Below the pieces are notes generated by a model. The model was given only the letters and a program-made list of their open reading frames with translations, was not told the origin of the DNA and searched no databases. Shown here piece after piece: positions 29,639 to 38,182 of a stretch of 64,000 nt of DNA. Position numbers and translations under genes: made by a program. Source of the stretch: Pseudomonadota bacterium (GTDB lineage Bacteria > Myxococcota_A > UBA796 > SXON01). The stretch is from contig JAUXQH010000057.1 of the NCBI GenBank assembly GCA_030685065.1, positions 60,393 to 124,392 of the forward strand. The letters run 5' to 3'. The first letter of the stretch is position 1. Every line of letters starts with the position of its first letter.

Positions 29639-30451
29639 CTACAGATCGCCGCCCGCCAGGGGCACCCACCACTGGCCCTGGCCGATGTCCACCGGGGCGT
29701 TGGACAGCCGCTGGGAGGTGCCCACGGACAGGGAACACAACACCCGGCCCCGCAGGGCGTAGCCGTTGTCACGGCGAGGATAGTCGTCACGCACGTTTAC
29801 ACTGGAGGGCAACGAGATCGTGGCGCCCTGCGCGCCCGGGGAGGTCGTACCCGCGTACCACCACCCCACGATCTCGCCGGGGGTTCCTTCACACGACGTC
29901 GCCCCGGTCCTGCGCGGGATCCGGGTGGGCGCGAGCGCGGCGGGGTGGGCTTCGACGACGGGCGGAGGTTCCACGGCCGCAACCGGCTCGGCGACGGCCG
30001 CAACCGGACGCTTCACGGGCGGCTCCTTCGCGGCGGTCACCTCGACCTCGACCTCGTCCCCCTCCCCCATCATCCACACCGCGCCCGTGGCGCCCGCGCC
30101 CACGATCAGCAGCACCAGCGCTGCCCCGAGGAGGATGACGGCGCGCCCCCCGCCTCCCGCTGGTCGAGTCGGGGCTCCACGGAGCAGCTTCCGCGCCTCC
30201 GCGAGGTTCTTGTCGTCCGGCGCCGCCGCGCACGCGGCGTCGGCCAGGAGCGCGAGCGCGCCGCGTTGGTCGGCCCGGGCGAGCAGCGCGATCCATGCGG
30301 CCAGCGCGGTCCCTCCCGCATCCACCGGCTCGAGCACGAGCCCCGCGGTGCGAGCCAGCCGCACGCGCGCCTCGGCCGAAGGGAAGCGGCGGGCGAAGAA
30401 GCCCGCCAGCTCGTCGCGCGTGGCGTCGTCCAGCTCGATGTTCAGTGCCAT
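29639..30451 (-). CDS. EAD1-transmembrane-SH3b-like protein
   Basis: A 270-residue single-pass membrane protein. Residues 12-90 match effector-associated domain 1 (EAD1): ELAGFFARRFPSAEARVRLARTAGL, then a Trp-containing helix (AAWIALLARADQRGALALLADAA) and PDDKNL. A helix at about 103-128 (AVILLGAALVLLIVGAGATGAVWMM) separates it from an acidic/Pro linker and an extracytoplasmic C-terminal domain with bacterial-SH3 features (SVNVRDDYP...G.V.CSL..GT...WWVPL). Two Cys (about 187 and 239) could pair. EAD1 is known as a homotypic adaptor in NTPase-centred conflict systems; no such partner is seen nearby. Confidence 0.75.
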   Translation of the reverse strand: MALNIELDDATRDELAGFFARRFPSAEARVRLARTAGLVLEPVDAGGTALAAWIALLARADQRGALALLADAACAAAPDDKNLAEARKLLRGAPTRPAGGGGRAVILLGAALVLLIVGAGATGAVWMMGEGDEVEVEVTAAKEPPVKRPVAAVAEPVAAVEPPPVVEAHPAALAPTRIPRRTGATSCEGTPGEIVGWWYAGTTSPGAQGATISLPSSVNVRDDYPRRDNGYALRGRVLCSLSVGTSQRLSNAPVDIGQGQWWVPLAGGDL

Positions 30452-30500
30452 GCGCACCATCCTACCCGACCGCGGCCGGCTCTCCGCCGCGCTTCGAGCC

Positions 30501-30535
30501 GCCTCGGTGACAATTCCGGCGCCTCCGTGACACTT
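30501..30535 (+). promoter_or_regulatory. Two direct repeats with 20-bp pitch in a divergent promoter
   Basis: GCCTC-S-GTGACA-M-TT occurs at 30501-30515 and again at 30521-30535, differing only at two bases. The centres are exactly 20 bp apart, close to two helical turns, as expected for two protomers on the same DNA face. The pair lies between the EAD1 gene (minus) and the CotH-like gene (plus). Confidence 0.5.
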
Positions 30536-30538
30536 GCA

Positions 30539-30586
30539 GCCAGGCTGGCGATTGACCCAACCTGGGTCTGACACCCAACCTTGGGT
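30539..30586 (+). promoter_or_regulatory. Three consecutive short palindromes abutting a start codon
   Basis: Perfect inverted repeats lie at 30539-30549 (GCCA-GGC-TGGC), 30554-30568 (GACCCA-ACC-TGGGTC) and 30573-30586 (ACCCAA-CC-TTGGGT), the last ending one base before the ATG at 30587. They could be operator sites or RNA hairpins occluding the ribosome-binding region of the CotH-like gene. Confidence 0.55.
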
Positions 30587-31903
30587 ATGCCACACCGTCG
30601 TAGTTCTCGACCGCGATGGCGTGCCGCCTTCGCGGGAATCTTCCTCTCGGCGTGCGTCGAGCCGGGCACCCTGCACTCGATGCCCGGGGGGCAAGGAGGT
30701 CCCGATGACGAAGCGAGGCCCGAGATCCCGAGGCCTCGACAAACGCCCGAGCAATCCCCGCACGACCCGGACGCCTCGGAGGTGCTTCGCGCGGTCCTGA
30801 GCGACGCGGCGCGGGCCACGCCCGAGCCCGACAGCCGCTCGGACAGCCCGGCGTGGGAGGCCTACTACGAGCCCAACTCGGTCCATGACGTCCACGTGTT
30901 CCTGACCGAGCTGGCGCGGGACGACCTCGAATCGGACGGGCGCGTCTGGGTGCCGGCGCGTGTCACCATCGACGGACTCGAATTCCCGAACGCCGGCGTG
31001 CGTCGCAAGGGCAGCACGACCTGGCAGGGCCTGTCGGACAAGCCCTCGATCAAGATCAAGCTCCGCGAGTTCGGACCCGGGCCGCGACTCGCGGGCCTCG
31101 AGCGCATCACGCTCAACAGCATGGTGAGCGATCCGGCGCAGGCGCGTGAGGTCATCTCCCTCCGCTTGTGGCGGGCGCTGGGTGTCACCGCGACGCGCGC
31201 GAGCTGGGCGCGCCTCTGGATCGACGAGGTGCCGTACGGCGCCTACGCAAACATCGAGGCGCTCGACGACGAGTGGCTGGAGCGGCGCTACGACTTCCCC
31301 GACGGCGATCTGTGGGAGGCCAACAACGACGCGGACTTCACCGAGGAGGGGCTTCCCTTCTGGGAGCTCTCCGAGGGCCTCGGTGACCCCGCCCCGATGG
31401 CCGAGCTCTCGGACGTTCTCGCGAGCGGGGCGCCCTCGTTCGACGAGGGCGTGGGGCACCTGGTCGACGTGGACCACTTCCTCCGGTACTGGGCCGCCTG
31501 CCTGGTGACCGGCGCGACGGACGGCTACCCGTTCCACCTGAACGACGCGTATGTCTACGCGGACCCGGGCAATGGCGGGCGCTTCGATTTCGTGCCCTGG
31601 GGGATGGACGAGTCCTGGGGTGACACCTACTCGCGGTACGCCACCGGCGAGCTCGCGAGGGCCTGCGAGGACGACCCGATCTGCGAAGAGAAGCTCTACG
31701 CGGCCATCCGCGCGACGCTCACCGCCCTCGACGGCATCGACGTGGCCGGGTTCGTGCGCGAGGCGTACGCGGTCAGCGAGCCGCTCGTCGCGGACGACCC
31801 CAGGCGCCCCTACACGGCGGGTGAGGTCTCGGCGGCGCGTGCAATCCTCGAGTCCCGCATCCTGGCGTGGCCCGGGATGGTCCGCGCCGACGTGGGTCCC
31901 TGA
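30587..31903 (+). CDS. CotH kinase-family lipoprotein
   Basis: A 438-residue protein with a basic n-region and lipobox LSAC near residue 23, then a disordered Pro/Asp-rich spacer. The CotH domain follows: VHVFLTEL, GVRRKGSTTWQGL..KPSIKIKL, RITLNSMVSDPAQAREVISLRLWRALGV, VPYGAYANIEALDDEWLERRY, NDAYVYADPGNGGRFDFVPWGMDESW. Family members include spore-coat protein kinases and many secreted bacterial proteins of unknown substrate. The ATG at 30587 is preferred over a TTG at 30581. Several palindromes sit immediately upstream. Confidence 0.87.
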   Translation: MPHRRSSRPRWRAAFAGIFLSACVEPGTLHSMPGGQGGPDDEARPEIPRPRQTPEQSPHDPDASEVLRAVLSDAARATPEPDSRSDSPAWEAYYEPNSVHDVHVFLTELARDDLESDGRVWVPARVTIDGLEFPNAGVRRKGSTTWQGLSDKPSIKIKLREFGPGPRLAGLERITLNSMVSDPAQAREVISLRLWRALGVTATRASWARLWIDEVPYGAYANIEALDDEWLERRYDFPDGDLWEANNDADFTEEGLPFWELSEGLGDPAPMAELSDVLASGAPSFDEGVGHLVDVDHFLRYWAACLVTGATDGYPFHLNDAYVYADPGNGGRFDFVPWGMDESWGDTYSRYATGELARACEDDPICEEKLYAAIRATLTALDGIDVAGFVREAYAVSEPLVADDPRRPYTAGEVSAARAILESRILAWPGMVRADVGP

Positions 31904-31941
31904 GGGCTTGGCTCCTCCGGCCCCGTGCTTAGTAACGCTCC

Positions 31942-32397
31942 ATGGAAGCTGTATTCCGCCACCTCCTCGTGCCGACGGACTTCTCGGAGCCCGGCGCGAG
32001 CGCGCTACGGCTCGCGGTGCGCATCGCACGCCACGGTGCGGCGCGGCTCACGCTGTTCCACGTGGGCTCGCTCCCCCAAGCCGCCACGTTCGACTTTCCG
32101 ACGTACGGCGTGCCGATGCCGGAGTCGCTGGTCCAGCTTCAACGGGAGCTCATGGCCGAGCGAGGGAAGGCGCTGGAGCGCCTCGCGCGGGAAGAGATCC
32201 CGTCGGATGTCACCTGGGACCAGAAGCTGGCCGAGGGCTACCCCCCCGAGGAGATCCTGAACGAGGTGCGGCTGGGCACCTACGATCTGCTGGTGATGGG
32301 CACCCACGGACACACGGGCATCAAGCACGCGCTGCTCGGCTCGGTCGCGGAGCGCGTCTTGCGCCAGAGCCCGATTCCGGTGCTGGTCACGCGCTGA
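31942..32397 (+). CDS. Universal stress protein (single domain)
   Basis: A 151-residue UspA-fold protein. It begins FRHLLVPTDFSEPGASALRLA and contains the ATP-binding signature GTHGHTGIKHALLGSVAERV near the C terminus followed by PIPVLVTR. This nucleotide-binding subtype usually modulates stress survival. It starts 38 bp after the CotH-like gene and meets the convergent FG-GAP gene with a 24-bp gap. A tandem-domain Usp is encoded about 3 kb away on the other strand. Confidence 0.92.
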   Translation: MEAVFRHLLVPTDFSEPGASALRLAVRIARHGAARLTLFHVGSLPQAATFDFPTYGVPMPESLVQLQRELMAERGKALERLAREEIPSDVTWDQKLAEGYPPEEILNEVRLGTYDLLVMGTHGHTGIKHALLGSVAERVLRQSPIPVLVTR

Positions 32398-32421
32398 TGT
32401 GTACGGCCTGACCGCGCTGCC

Positions 32422-34689
32422 CTACAGGGACGTGCCGTACCAGAAGTAGACCCCCCCGGCCATACCCCCGCCGGTCGAAGCGTAGGTGGTGCCCGCGAAC
32501 ACGTCGCCCACACCATCCCCGTCGACATCGCCGGCGAAGACGGTCTCGCCGAGGCGCAGGCTCCCGGTGGTGCCGTAGAGCAGCTCCAGGTCCGCCTTGG
32601 TCGTGCTCGCGGCCAGCGGCCAGTACCCGATGCAGGCGGCGCCCCCGTTGGAAGCGCCCGTGTCATCGCTGTAGTCGCCGACCAGCAGATCGGATCGGCC
32701 GTCCCCGTCCAAATCGGCGCCGGAGACGGAGCTCGCCCACGTCAACCCGCTGATGCCCGCCAGGGCGTACGTGATCGTCGGCGTGGCGCGCCCCCCGATG
32801 ATGGAGAACGCGGCGGTCGAGGTGGAATAGGCGATGTCCTCGTAGCCGTCGTCGTTCACGTCACCCACGGCGGAGAGCGCATACTGGTCCATGCTCCCCG
32901 AGCTGTCGGCCGAGGCGCTCGTCATCGAGCTGGTGATCGGGCCGTTGAACGCGTGAACCCGGGAGGTGCCGCGCGCCAGGACGAAGAGGTCTCCGATGCC
33001 GTCGCCGTCCCAGTCGGCAACCGCGGAGCGGGTGCCGAACTCGTCGTCCGAGGTGACCCCCTGAAGGGTGTCGGAGCCCGACCGCGACTTCACGTAGACC
33101 TCGCCGTTCCCCACGCCCGGGCAGCTGACCGTGTAGTCGTCGAGGCCGTCGTCATCGATGTCCGCGCCGCCGGACACCGCCGTACCGCAGATGCTCGCCG
33201 CAGTGCTGCCGCTCACGACCGTCGTGCCGGAGGTGGGCACGGTGGTGCCTCCCTCGAAGAGCGCCGCATAGCCACGCAGGCTGTTGTGGTACTGGGCGCC
33301 CACCACGGCGTCCTCGTAGCCATCGCCGTCCACGTCCCCCACGCCGGCCAGGGTGGCCCCGAACAGCGAGCCGGCCGCCGAGCCGGTCCACTTGCGGTCG
33401 TACGTGGACAGGTCGGTGCTCCCAGATGGGTGCCCGCCGGTGAAGATGTACACCGCACCGTTCCCGCTGGATGACGCCCCCGCGTTGGAGGCACCGATCA
33501 TCACGTCCCGGAGGCCGTCGCCGTCGAGGTCCGCGAGACCGATGACGCTTCCGGCGTAGTCGACGCTGTCCTCGCCGATGAAGACGGCGTCCGCCGTGCT
33601 CGAGGCGGCTGTGGTCAGGGCACAGTCGTTGCCGGAATCGTCGCAGTTGTCGTCCACCAGGTTTCCGCACACCTCCGGCGCGGACGGGCTCACGGACGCC
33701 TCCCCATCGTCGCAATCGTCGATGGCGCCGCACGCGGCATACCCGGACGGGAGCGTGCACGCCCACTCGGTGATCACGTCGGAGTAATGGCCGTCCCCAT
33801 CGGCATCGCCGCACCACTCGGTGCCTGTCGACGCGTCGAGGCTGGCGTCGGCATCGTCGATGGCGCGGTCACAGTCGTTGTCGATGGAGTCGCAGGTCTC
33901 CGACGCGCCCGGGTTGAGGTAGAAGCTCAAGTCGTTGCAGTCGGTGCTGTCCGCTACGTAGCCGCTCGGGGGGACGCAGCCGGCGCCCGTGACGGCCGGG
34001 TTGCCGTATCCGTCGCCGTCGAGATCCTGGTACCAGGTGCGGTCTGCGAGCACGCTGTCGTCCGTGTCGTCGCAGTCCCCGCCCACCGCGACGTAGCCAC
34101 CCGGGACGGCACACGCGGCCCGGGTCGCGCTCCCTCCGTAGCCGTCGCCATCCGCGTCGCGGTACCAGGTGGTGGTGCCTGAGACCGACGAATCGTCGTC
34201 GTTCGCGGCCCCGTCACAGTCCTCGTCGAGATCCCCGTCGTCGCACCTCTCCGTGGCGCCCGGATGCACCGCGGCGGCCTCGTCGTCGCAGTCGACATCG
34301 GAGGCGTAGCCGTCGCCGTCGGCGTCCAGCGGCTCGGTGTCCGTGTCCGTGTCCGAGTCCGTGTCGGAGTCCGTGTCGGAGTCCGTGTCGGAGTCCGTGT
34401 CCGAGTCGGTGTCCGAGTCGGTGTCCGAGTCGGTGTCCGAGTCGGTGTCCGCGTCGGTATCGGCGTCGGTATCGGCGTCGGTATCGGCGTCGGTGTCCGC
34501 GTCGGTGTCCGAGTCGGTGTCCGAGTCCGAATCAGCGTCCGAGTCGGCGTCCGTGTCCGCGTCCGTGTCCGCGTCCGCCTCGATCGACGTACACACGCCG
34601 TCCTTGAGCTCGGTTCCCGCACCGCAGGTGGCGCCGAAGGTGCAACCGGGAAGCGCGGCGGCCAGGAGAAGGAGGGGGAAGAGACGCAT
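32422..34689 (-). CDS. Large FG-GAP lipoprotein with Asp-Ser/Thr spacer and metal-binding repeats
   Basis: A 755-residue predicted lipoprotein (lipobox LPGC, Cys16). About 80 residues of alternating Asp with Ser, Thr or Ala form a spacer. Several putative metal-binding repeats follow ([61 protein letters not shown]). The C-terminal 450 residues hold about seven FG-GAP repeats ([53 protein letters not shown]). A surface-displayed, calcium-stabilised propeller is inferred. The ATG at 34689 gives the lipoprotein signal. Confidence 0.86.
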   Translation of the reverse strand: MRLFPLLLLAAALPGCTFGATCGAGTELKDGVCTSIEADADTDADTDADSDADSDSDTDSDTDADTDADTDADTDADTDADTDSDTDSDTDSDTDSDTDSDTDSDTDSDTDSDTDTDTEPLDADGDGYASDVDCDDEAAAVHPGATERCDDGDLDEDCDGAANDDDSSVSGTTTWYRDADGDGYGGSATRAACAVPGGYVAVGGDCDDTDDSVLADRTWYQDLDGDGYGNPAVTGAGCVPPSGYVADSTDCNDLSFYLNPGASETCDSIDNDCDRAIDDADASLDASTGTEWCGDADGDGHYSDVITEWACTLPSGYAACGAIDDCDDGEASVSPSAPEVCGNLVDDNCDDSGNDCALTTAASSTADAVFIGEDSVDYAGSVIGLADLDGDGLRDVMIGASNAGASSSGNGAVYIFTGGHPSGSTDLSTYDRKWTGSAAGSLFGATLAGVGDVDGDGYEDAVVGAQYHNSLRGYAALFEGGTTVPTSGTTVVSGSTAASICGTAVSGGADIDDDGLDDYTVSCPGVGNGEVYVKSRSGSDTLQGVTSDDEFGTRSAVADWDGDGIGDLFVLARGTSRVHAFNGPITSSMTSASADSSGSMDQYALSAVGDVNDDGYEDIAYSTSTAAFSIIGGRATPTITYALAGISGLTWASSVSGADLDGDGRSDLLVGDYSDDTGASNGGAACIGYWPLAASTTKADLELLYGTTGSLRLGETVFAGDVDGDGVGDVFAGTTYASTGGGMAGGVYFWYGTSL
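34336..34584 (-). repeat. Degenerate hexamer/dodecamer array encoding acidic spacer
   Basis: About 250 bp of hexamers of the form GHGTCS or GTRTCS (plus strand) encode Asp-Ser/Thr/Ala dipeptides on the minus strand. Within it, blocks share the same 12-bp word: GAGTCCGTGTCG several times, then GAGTCGGTGTCC several times, then GCGTCGGTATCG three times, suggesting successive local duplications. Confidence 0.88.
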
Positions 34690-34766
34690 CGTGGGCTCCG
34701 AGCGCACGGAGTGTACTGGAGGAGCGGCCGTCACGTCGCCCCCCTTGCATCGCGGCCGTCCGCGAG

Positions 34767-35522
34767 TCACGCTCCCCTCGGCAGCCCCCGTAGCAGCGCC
34801 GATCGAACCAGGCCCAAGCGTTCGAGCCGATAGGTAACGGCCGCGGCCAGCACGCCCCCCGCGTATCGCGCGGCGCGGGGGGCGCTGATCGACGAGGAGT
34901 CGTCCCCGTAGCGGGCGGGACAGGAGACCTCGCCGATCTCGAGCCCGAGGTGCACCGCCTGCACGAGCACCTCGTTGTCGAACACGAAGTCGTCCGCGTT
35001 GCGCTCGAACGGGATGGCCTCGAGGGCGGCCCGCGACCACGCGCGGTATCCGCTGTGCCACTCCGCGAGCGCGCGATCGAGCAGCAGGTTCTCGATCCAC
35101 GTCAGCGCCTGGTTGCCGATCAACCGCCACAGGGGCATCCCGCCGTGGCGCGCCCCACGCCCGAGCACGCGCGACCCGAGCACCAGGTCGTAGGGCCCGA
35201 GCGCGACGAGGGACGCCATCGCCGGGATGAGGCGAGGATCGTATTGCCCGTCCGGGTGGAGCATGACGATCACGTCCGCGCCCGCATCCAGCGCGGCGCG
35301 GTAGCAGGTTTTCTGATTGGCGCCGTAGCCGCTGTTCGCCGGGTGGACGAGGGTCGGGACCCCCAGGGCGGCGGCCGCGGCCACCGTGTGGTCCGTGCTC
35401 GCATCGTCGACGAGGAGCAGGGCGTCGACCACGCCCTCGGGGATCGCCGCGAGCGTGGCCGCGAGGGTACGCGCGGCGTTGTAGGCCGGAAGCACCACGT
35501 GGACCCGCTTGCCGTGGATCAC
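34767..35522 (-). CDS. Glycosyltransferase family 2 (dolichol-phosphate-mannose-synthase-like)
   Basis: A 251-residue GT-A fold enzyme: [49 protein letters not shown], the DxD-like [15 protein letters not shown], and [18 protein letters not shown]. It probably moves a sugar from a nucleotide or lipid donor. It lacks C-terminal membrane helices except a hydrophobic [13 protein letters not shown] stretch. The tandem-Usp gene ends 7 bp upstream on the same strand, so co-transcription with Usp and aldehyde dehydrogenase is likely. Confidence 0.88.
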   Translation of the reverse strand: MIHGKRVHVVLPAYNAARTLAATLAAIPEGVVDALLLVDDASTDHTVAAAAALGVPTLVHPANSGYGANQKTCYRAALDAGADVIVMLHPDGQYDPRLIPAMASLVALGPYDLVLGSRVLGRGARHGGMPLWRLIGNQALTWIENLLLDRALAEWHSGYRAWSRAALEAIPFERNADDFVFDNEVLVQAVHLGLEIGEVSCPARYGDDSSSISAPRAARYAGGVLAAAVTYRLERLGLVRSALLRGLPRGA

Positions 35523-35529
35523 GCCGCTC

Positions 35530-36351
35530 TCAGACCACGAGGGTCGCGAAGGGCCCGCGCACGGCGAGGGTGGCCGCGACGCTGGTCCATGCTTCTACGC
35601 CGATCCCCGAACCGCCCCGCCGCGCGACCACGATGACCTGCGCGCCGTAGGCCTTCACGGCGTCGGGGAGCTCGTCCGTCGCTCGACCGTACGCGAGCGC
35701 CTCGCTGGCACCGGGGACCAGCGATCGGAGCGGCGCGAATACGCGTTCGGCGTGCGTCGCCACCGCGTCCCTCCAGACCTGGTCGGGGATGCCGTACTGG
35801 TCGGGGGTCGCGACGACCGCGGGATCTGCGTCGACCACGTTCACCAGCGTGACCCGCGCGCCGGTGGCAGCCGCGAGCTCCTGGGCGGATCGGGCCACGC
35901 GCACGGAGGCATCTCCGGCCTCCACCGCGGCCACGATGGACGTCAACGCGCCGATCGGCTCGTGCACGACCAGCAGCGGGACGGTCGCCGCGTGCAGCAG
36001 GCTCCGCGCCGTGCTGCCGAGCACGAGCCCGGAGAGCAGCGATCGCCCTCTCGAGCCGAGGATGATGAGATCGGCACCCACGCGCGCGCCCTCCGCGGCG
36101 ATCTCCTGGGCGGGATCTCCCTGCGGGAGGTGGATCTGCGCGGTCGGGAACGTGGCGGCCGCCTCGAGCAGGAGGGCCCTGGCGTCCCGCTCGGCCGCCC
36201 TCCCCACGCCGAGCGCATCCAGGAGGTCGCGCACCGGGAGCACGTAGACGAGGATGACGGTGGCCCCTGGGGAGGCGATCAGGCGCGCATACGCCAGCGC
36301 CGCACGCGCGGGCGCCGAACCGTCGAAAGGGACCAGGATCCGCGTGATCAT
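35530..36351 (-). CDS. Tandem universal stress protein
   Basis: A 273-residue protein with two Usp domains. The first (ITRILVPFDGSAPARAALAYARL...GSRGRSLLSGLVLGSTARSLLHAATVPLLVV) retains the nucleotide-binding loop. The second (IVAAVEAGDASVRVARSAQELA...VIVVARRGGSGIGVEAWTSVAATLAVRGPFATLVV) has a diverged loop. The ATG overlaps the stop of the aldehyde dehydrogenase gene by 4 bp, so translation is coupled. A role in stress signalling is family knowledge only. Confidence 0.9.
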   Translation of the reverse strand: MITRILVPFDGSAPARAALAYARLIASPGATVILVYVLPVRDLLDALGVGRAAERDARALLLEAAATFPTAQIHLPQGDPAQEIAAEGARVGADLIILGSRGRSLLSGLVLGSTARSLLHAATVPLLVVHEPIGALTSIVAAVEAGDASVRVARSAQELAAATGARVTLVNVVDADPAVVATPDQYGIPDQVWRDAVATHAERVFAPLRSLVPGASEALAYGRATDELPDAVKAYGAQVIVVARRGGSGIGVEAWTSVAATLAVRGPFATLVV

Positions 36352-37844
36352 CGCACGAACAGCTTCATGAGCGCGCCGAACATCTTCCCGTAGGGAGGCC
36401 GCAGCGACGCGGTCCCGTTGAGGCGGGTCTGGTAGAACACGCTCTTCTCGTGGCTGAACGTGCGGAAGCCGTCGAACCCGTGGTACCGCCCCATCCCGCT
36501 GGCCCCGACCCCCCCGAAGGGCATGTCGTGCTGCGCCATGTGGTAGAGCGTCGCGTTGACCGAGGCCCCGCCCGACGTCGTGCGCGCCAGCACGTTCTCT
36601 ACGCGCGCCCCGTCGTCGTCGAAGTAGTAGAGCGCGAGCGGGCGCGGGTTGTCGTTGACGAACCGAATCGCGTCATCCACGCTCGTCACGGCCACCACCG
36701 GCAGGATGGGGCCGAAGATCTCGTCCTGCATCAGGGCCATGTCCGGCGTGGCGCCGAGCACCAGCGTCGGGAAGAACTTGCGCGAGTCCCCCACGGCCTC
36801 GTTGGCGGGGTTGATCTGCTTGACCGTGGCGCCCTTCTTCACCGCGTCGGCCAGCAGCGCGTCGAGGCGGGCGTAGTGCCGATCGTTGATGATGCTGGTG
36901 TAGTCCGGATTGTCGACGATGCGTGGGTACATCTGCGTCACGCTGCGCTCGTAGCCCTTCACGAACGCGTCCACCCGCTCGGGCGCGATCAGCACGTAGT
37001 CCGGCGCGATGCAGGTCTGACCGGCGTTGAGCAGCTTGCCGGCGGCCACGCTCTCCGCGGCCCGCGCCGGGTCGTACGAGGCGTGCACGAGCACGGGGCT
37101 CTTTCCGCCGAGCTCGAGCGTCACCGGCGTCAGGTTCTCGGCGGCGGCGCGCATCACCATCCGGCCGACGGACGTCGACCCGGTGAAGAAGAGGTGGTCG
37201 AACGGGAGCCGGGCGAAGGCCCCCCCCACGTCGGCGCCGCCGGTGACCACGTCGACCTGGTCCGGCGGGAACACCTCTTTCACCATGGCCCTGACGAGCT
37301 CGCCGGTGCGTGGCGTGAGCTCGGAGGGCTTGAGCAGCACGCGGTTGCCGGCCGCGATGGCCGCGGTCAGCGGCATCACCGCGAGCTGGAACGGGTAGTT
37401 CCACGGCACGACGATGCCGACGATGCCGAGCGGCTGGCGGACGAGGCGGGAGGACGCGGGGAGGAAGCCCCAGAACGTCGCGCGGGACTCCGGGCGGGCC
37501 CAGCTCGAGAGCTGCGCGCGGGTGTGTTGCAGATCCGTGGCGGCGAGCGCGAGCTCGGCGGCGATGGTCTCGTGGTGGGAGCGATGGCCGAAGTCGGCGC
37601 TGATCGCCTTCGCGATGTCCTCCTGGTGGGCCACGATCCAGGCCTGGAGCTTCGCGAGCACGGCCAGCCTCGCCTTCACGTCGGGCGGCGTGGTCTGCGC
37701 GCGCCACGCGGCCCGCAGCCGCTCGAACGGCACGCGGACGAGCTGGTCAGCGTCCGGCAGGACCGCGGGACCCGCGCTCGGGGAGACACCTGGAGTCGCG
37801 CTGGGCGCGACGCCCACGATGGAGCCGTCGTTGGGTACGCTCAC
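36348..37844 (-). CDS. Aldehyde dehydrogenase (coniferyl-aldehyde-dehydrogenase-like)
   Basis: NAD(P)-dependent aldehyde dehydrogenase of 498 residues. Visible motifs: VPWNYPFQL, KPSELTPRT, FTGSTSVGRMVM, the catalytic Glu in LELGGKSPVLV, the catalytic Cys in NAGQTCIAPDY, EIFGPILPV and the C-terminal MPFGGVGASGMGRYHGFDGFRTFSH. The overall pattern is that of the coniferyl aldehyde dehydrogenase branch, which acts on aromatic or medium-chain aldehydes. GTG 37844 is chosen because a GAGG lies at suitable spacing; ATG 37868 would add eight residues. Confidence 0.9.
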   Translation of the reverse strand: MSVPNDGSIVGVAPSATPGVSPSAGPAVLPDADQLVRVPFERLRAAWRAQTTPPDVKARLAVLAKLQAWIVAHQEDIAKAISADFGHRSHHETIAAELALAATDLQHTRAQLSSWARPESRATFWGFLPASSRLVRQPLGIVGIVVPWNYPFQLAVMPLTAAIAAGNRVLLKPSELTPRTGELVRAMVKEVFPPDQVDVVTGGADVGGAFARLPFDHLFFTGSTSVGRMVMRAAAENLTPVTLELGGKSPVLVHASYDPARAAESVAAGKLLNAGQTCIAPDYVLIAPERVDAFVKGYERSVTQMYPRIVDNPDYTSIINDRHYARLDALLADAVKKGATVKQINPANEAVGDSRKFFPTLVLGATPDMALMQDEIFGPILPVVAVTSVDDAIRFVNDNPRPLALYYFDDDGARVENVLARTTSGGASVNATLYHMAQHDMPFGGVGASGMGRYHGFDGFRTFSHEKSVFYQTRLNGTASLRPPYGKMFGALMKLFVR

Positions 37845-37903
37845 GGAGCACCTCGAAACGCGCACCATAAGCGTTTCAGAGGCTCAATTCCAGCGGGGGC
37901 GCC

Positions 37904-38182
37904 TCACGGGGCAGGACAGGTCGCGGCCTCCTCCAGCGCGCCGTCGACCCCCTCGGCCGAAGCGCAGTCGGCCGCCTCCCAGGCCTCCTCCTGGCAGCGG
38001 TACCACGGGCCGTACAGGGCTTCGGCCTCGGGCGACCAGAGGGGGCAGGCGGCGTCGGGTTCGTAGCTGCGCGTGTCCCCTCCCGCCTCGTCCGCGCAGG
38101 CGAGCGCGACCGCCGCCCAGTCTTCGCAGGCATTCTCGGCGCAGCCGAGGAGCAGCCGAGGGAGCAGGGCGAGGAGGGTCAC
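37904..38182 (-). CDS. Small cysteine-rich lipoprotein
   Basis: A 92-residue protein with a short signal and lipobox LLGC (Cys14). The mature part is acidic with seven further cysteines spread along it, suggesting several disulfides. The start is a GTG whose last two bases begin the stop of the protease gene (GTGA), so the two are coupled. Function unknown; it could be a partner or inhibitor of the protease. Confidence 0.68.
   Translation of the reverse strand: MTLLALLPRLLLGCAENACEDWAAVALACADEAGGDTRSYEPDAACPLWSPEAEALYGPWYRCQEEAWEAADCASAEGVDGALEEAATCPAP

Noticed and set aside
30521..30540. Possible sigma-54 promoter (TTGCA at 30534-30538)
   Set aside because: The required GG at the -24 position is absent at the right spacing.
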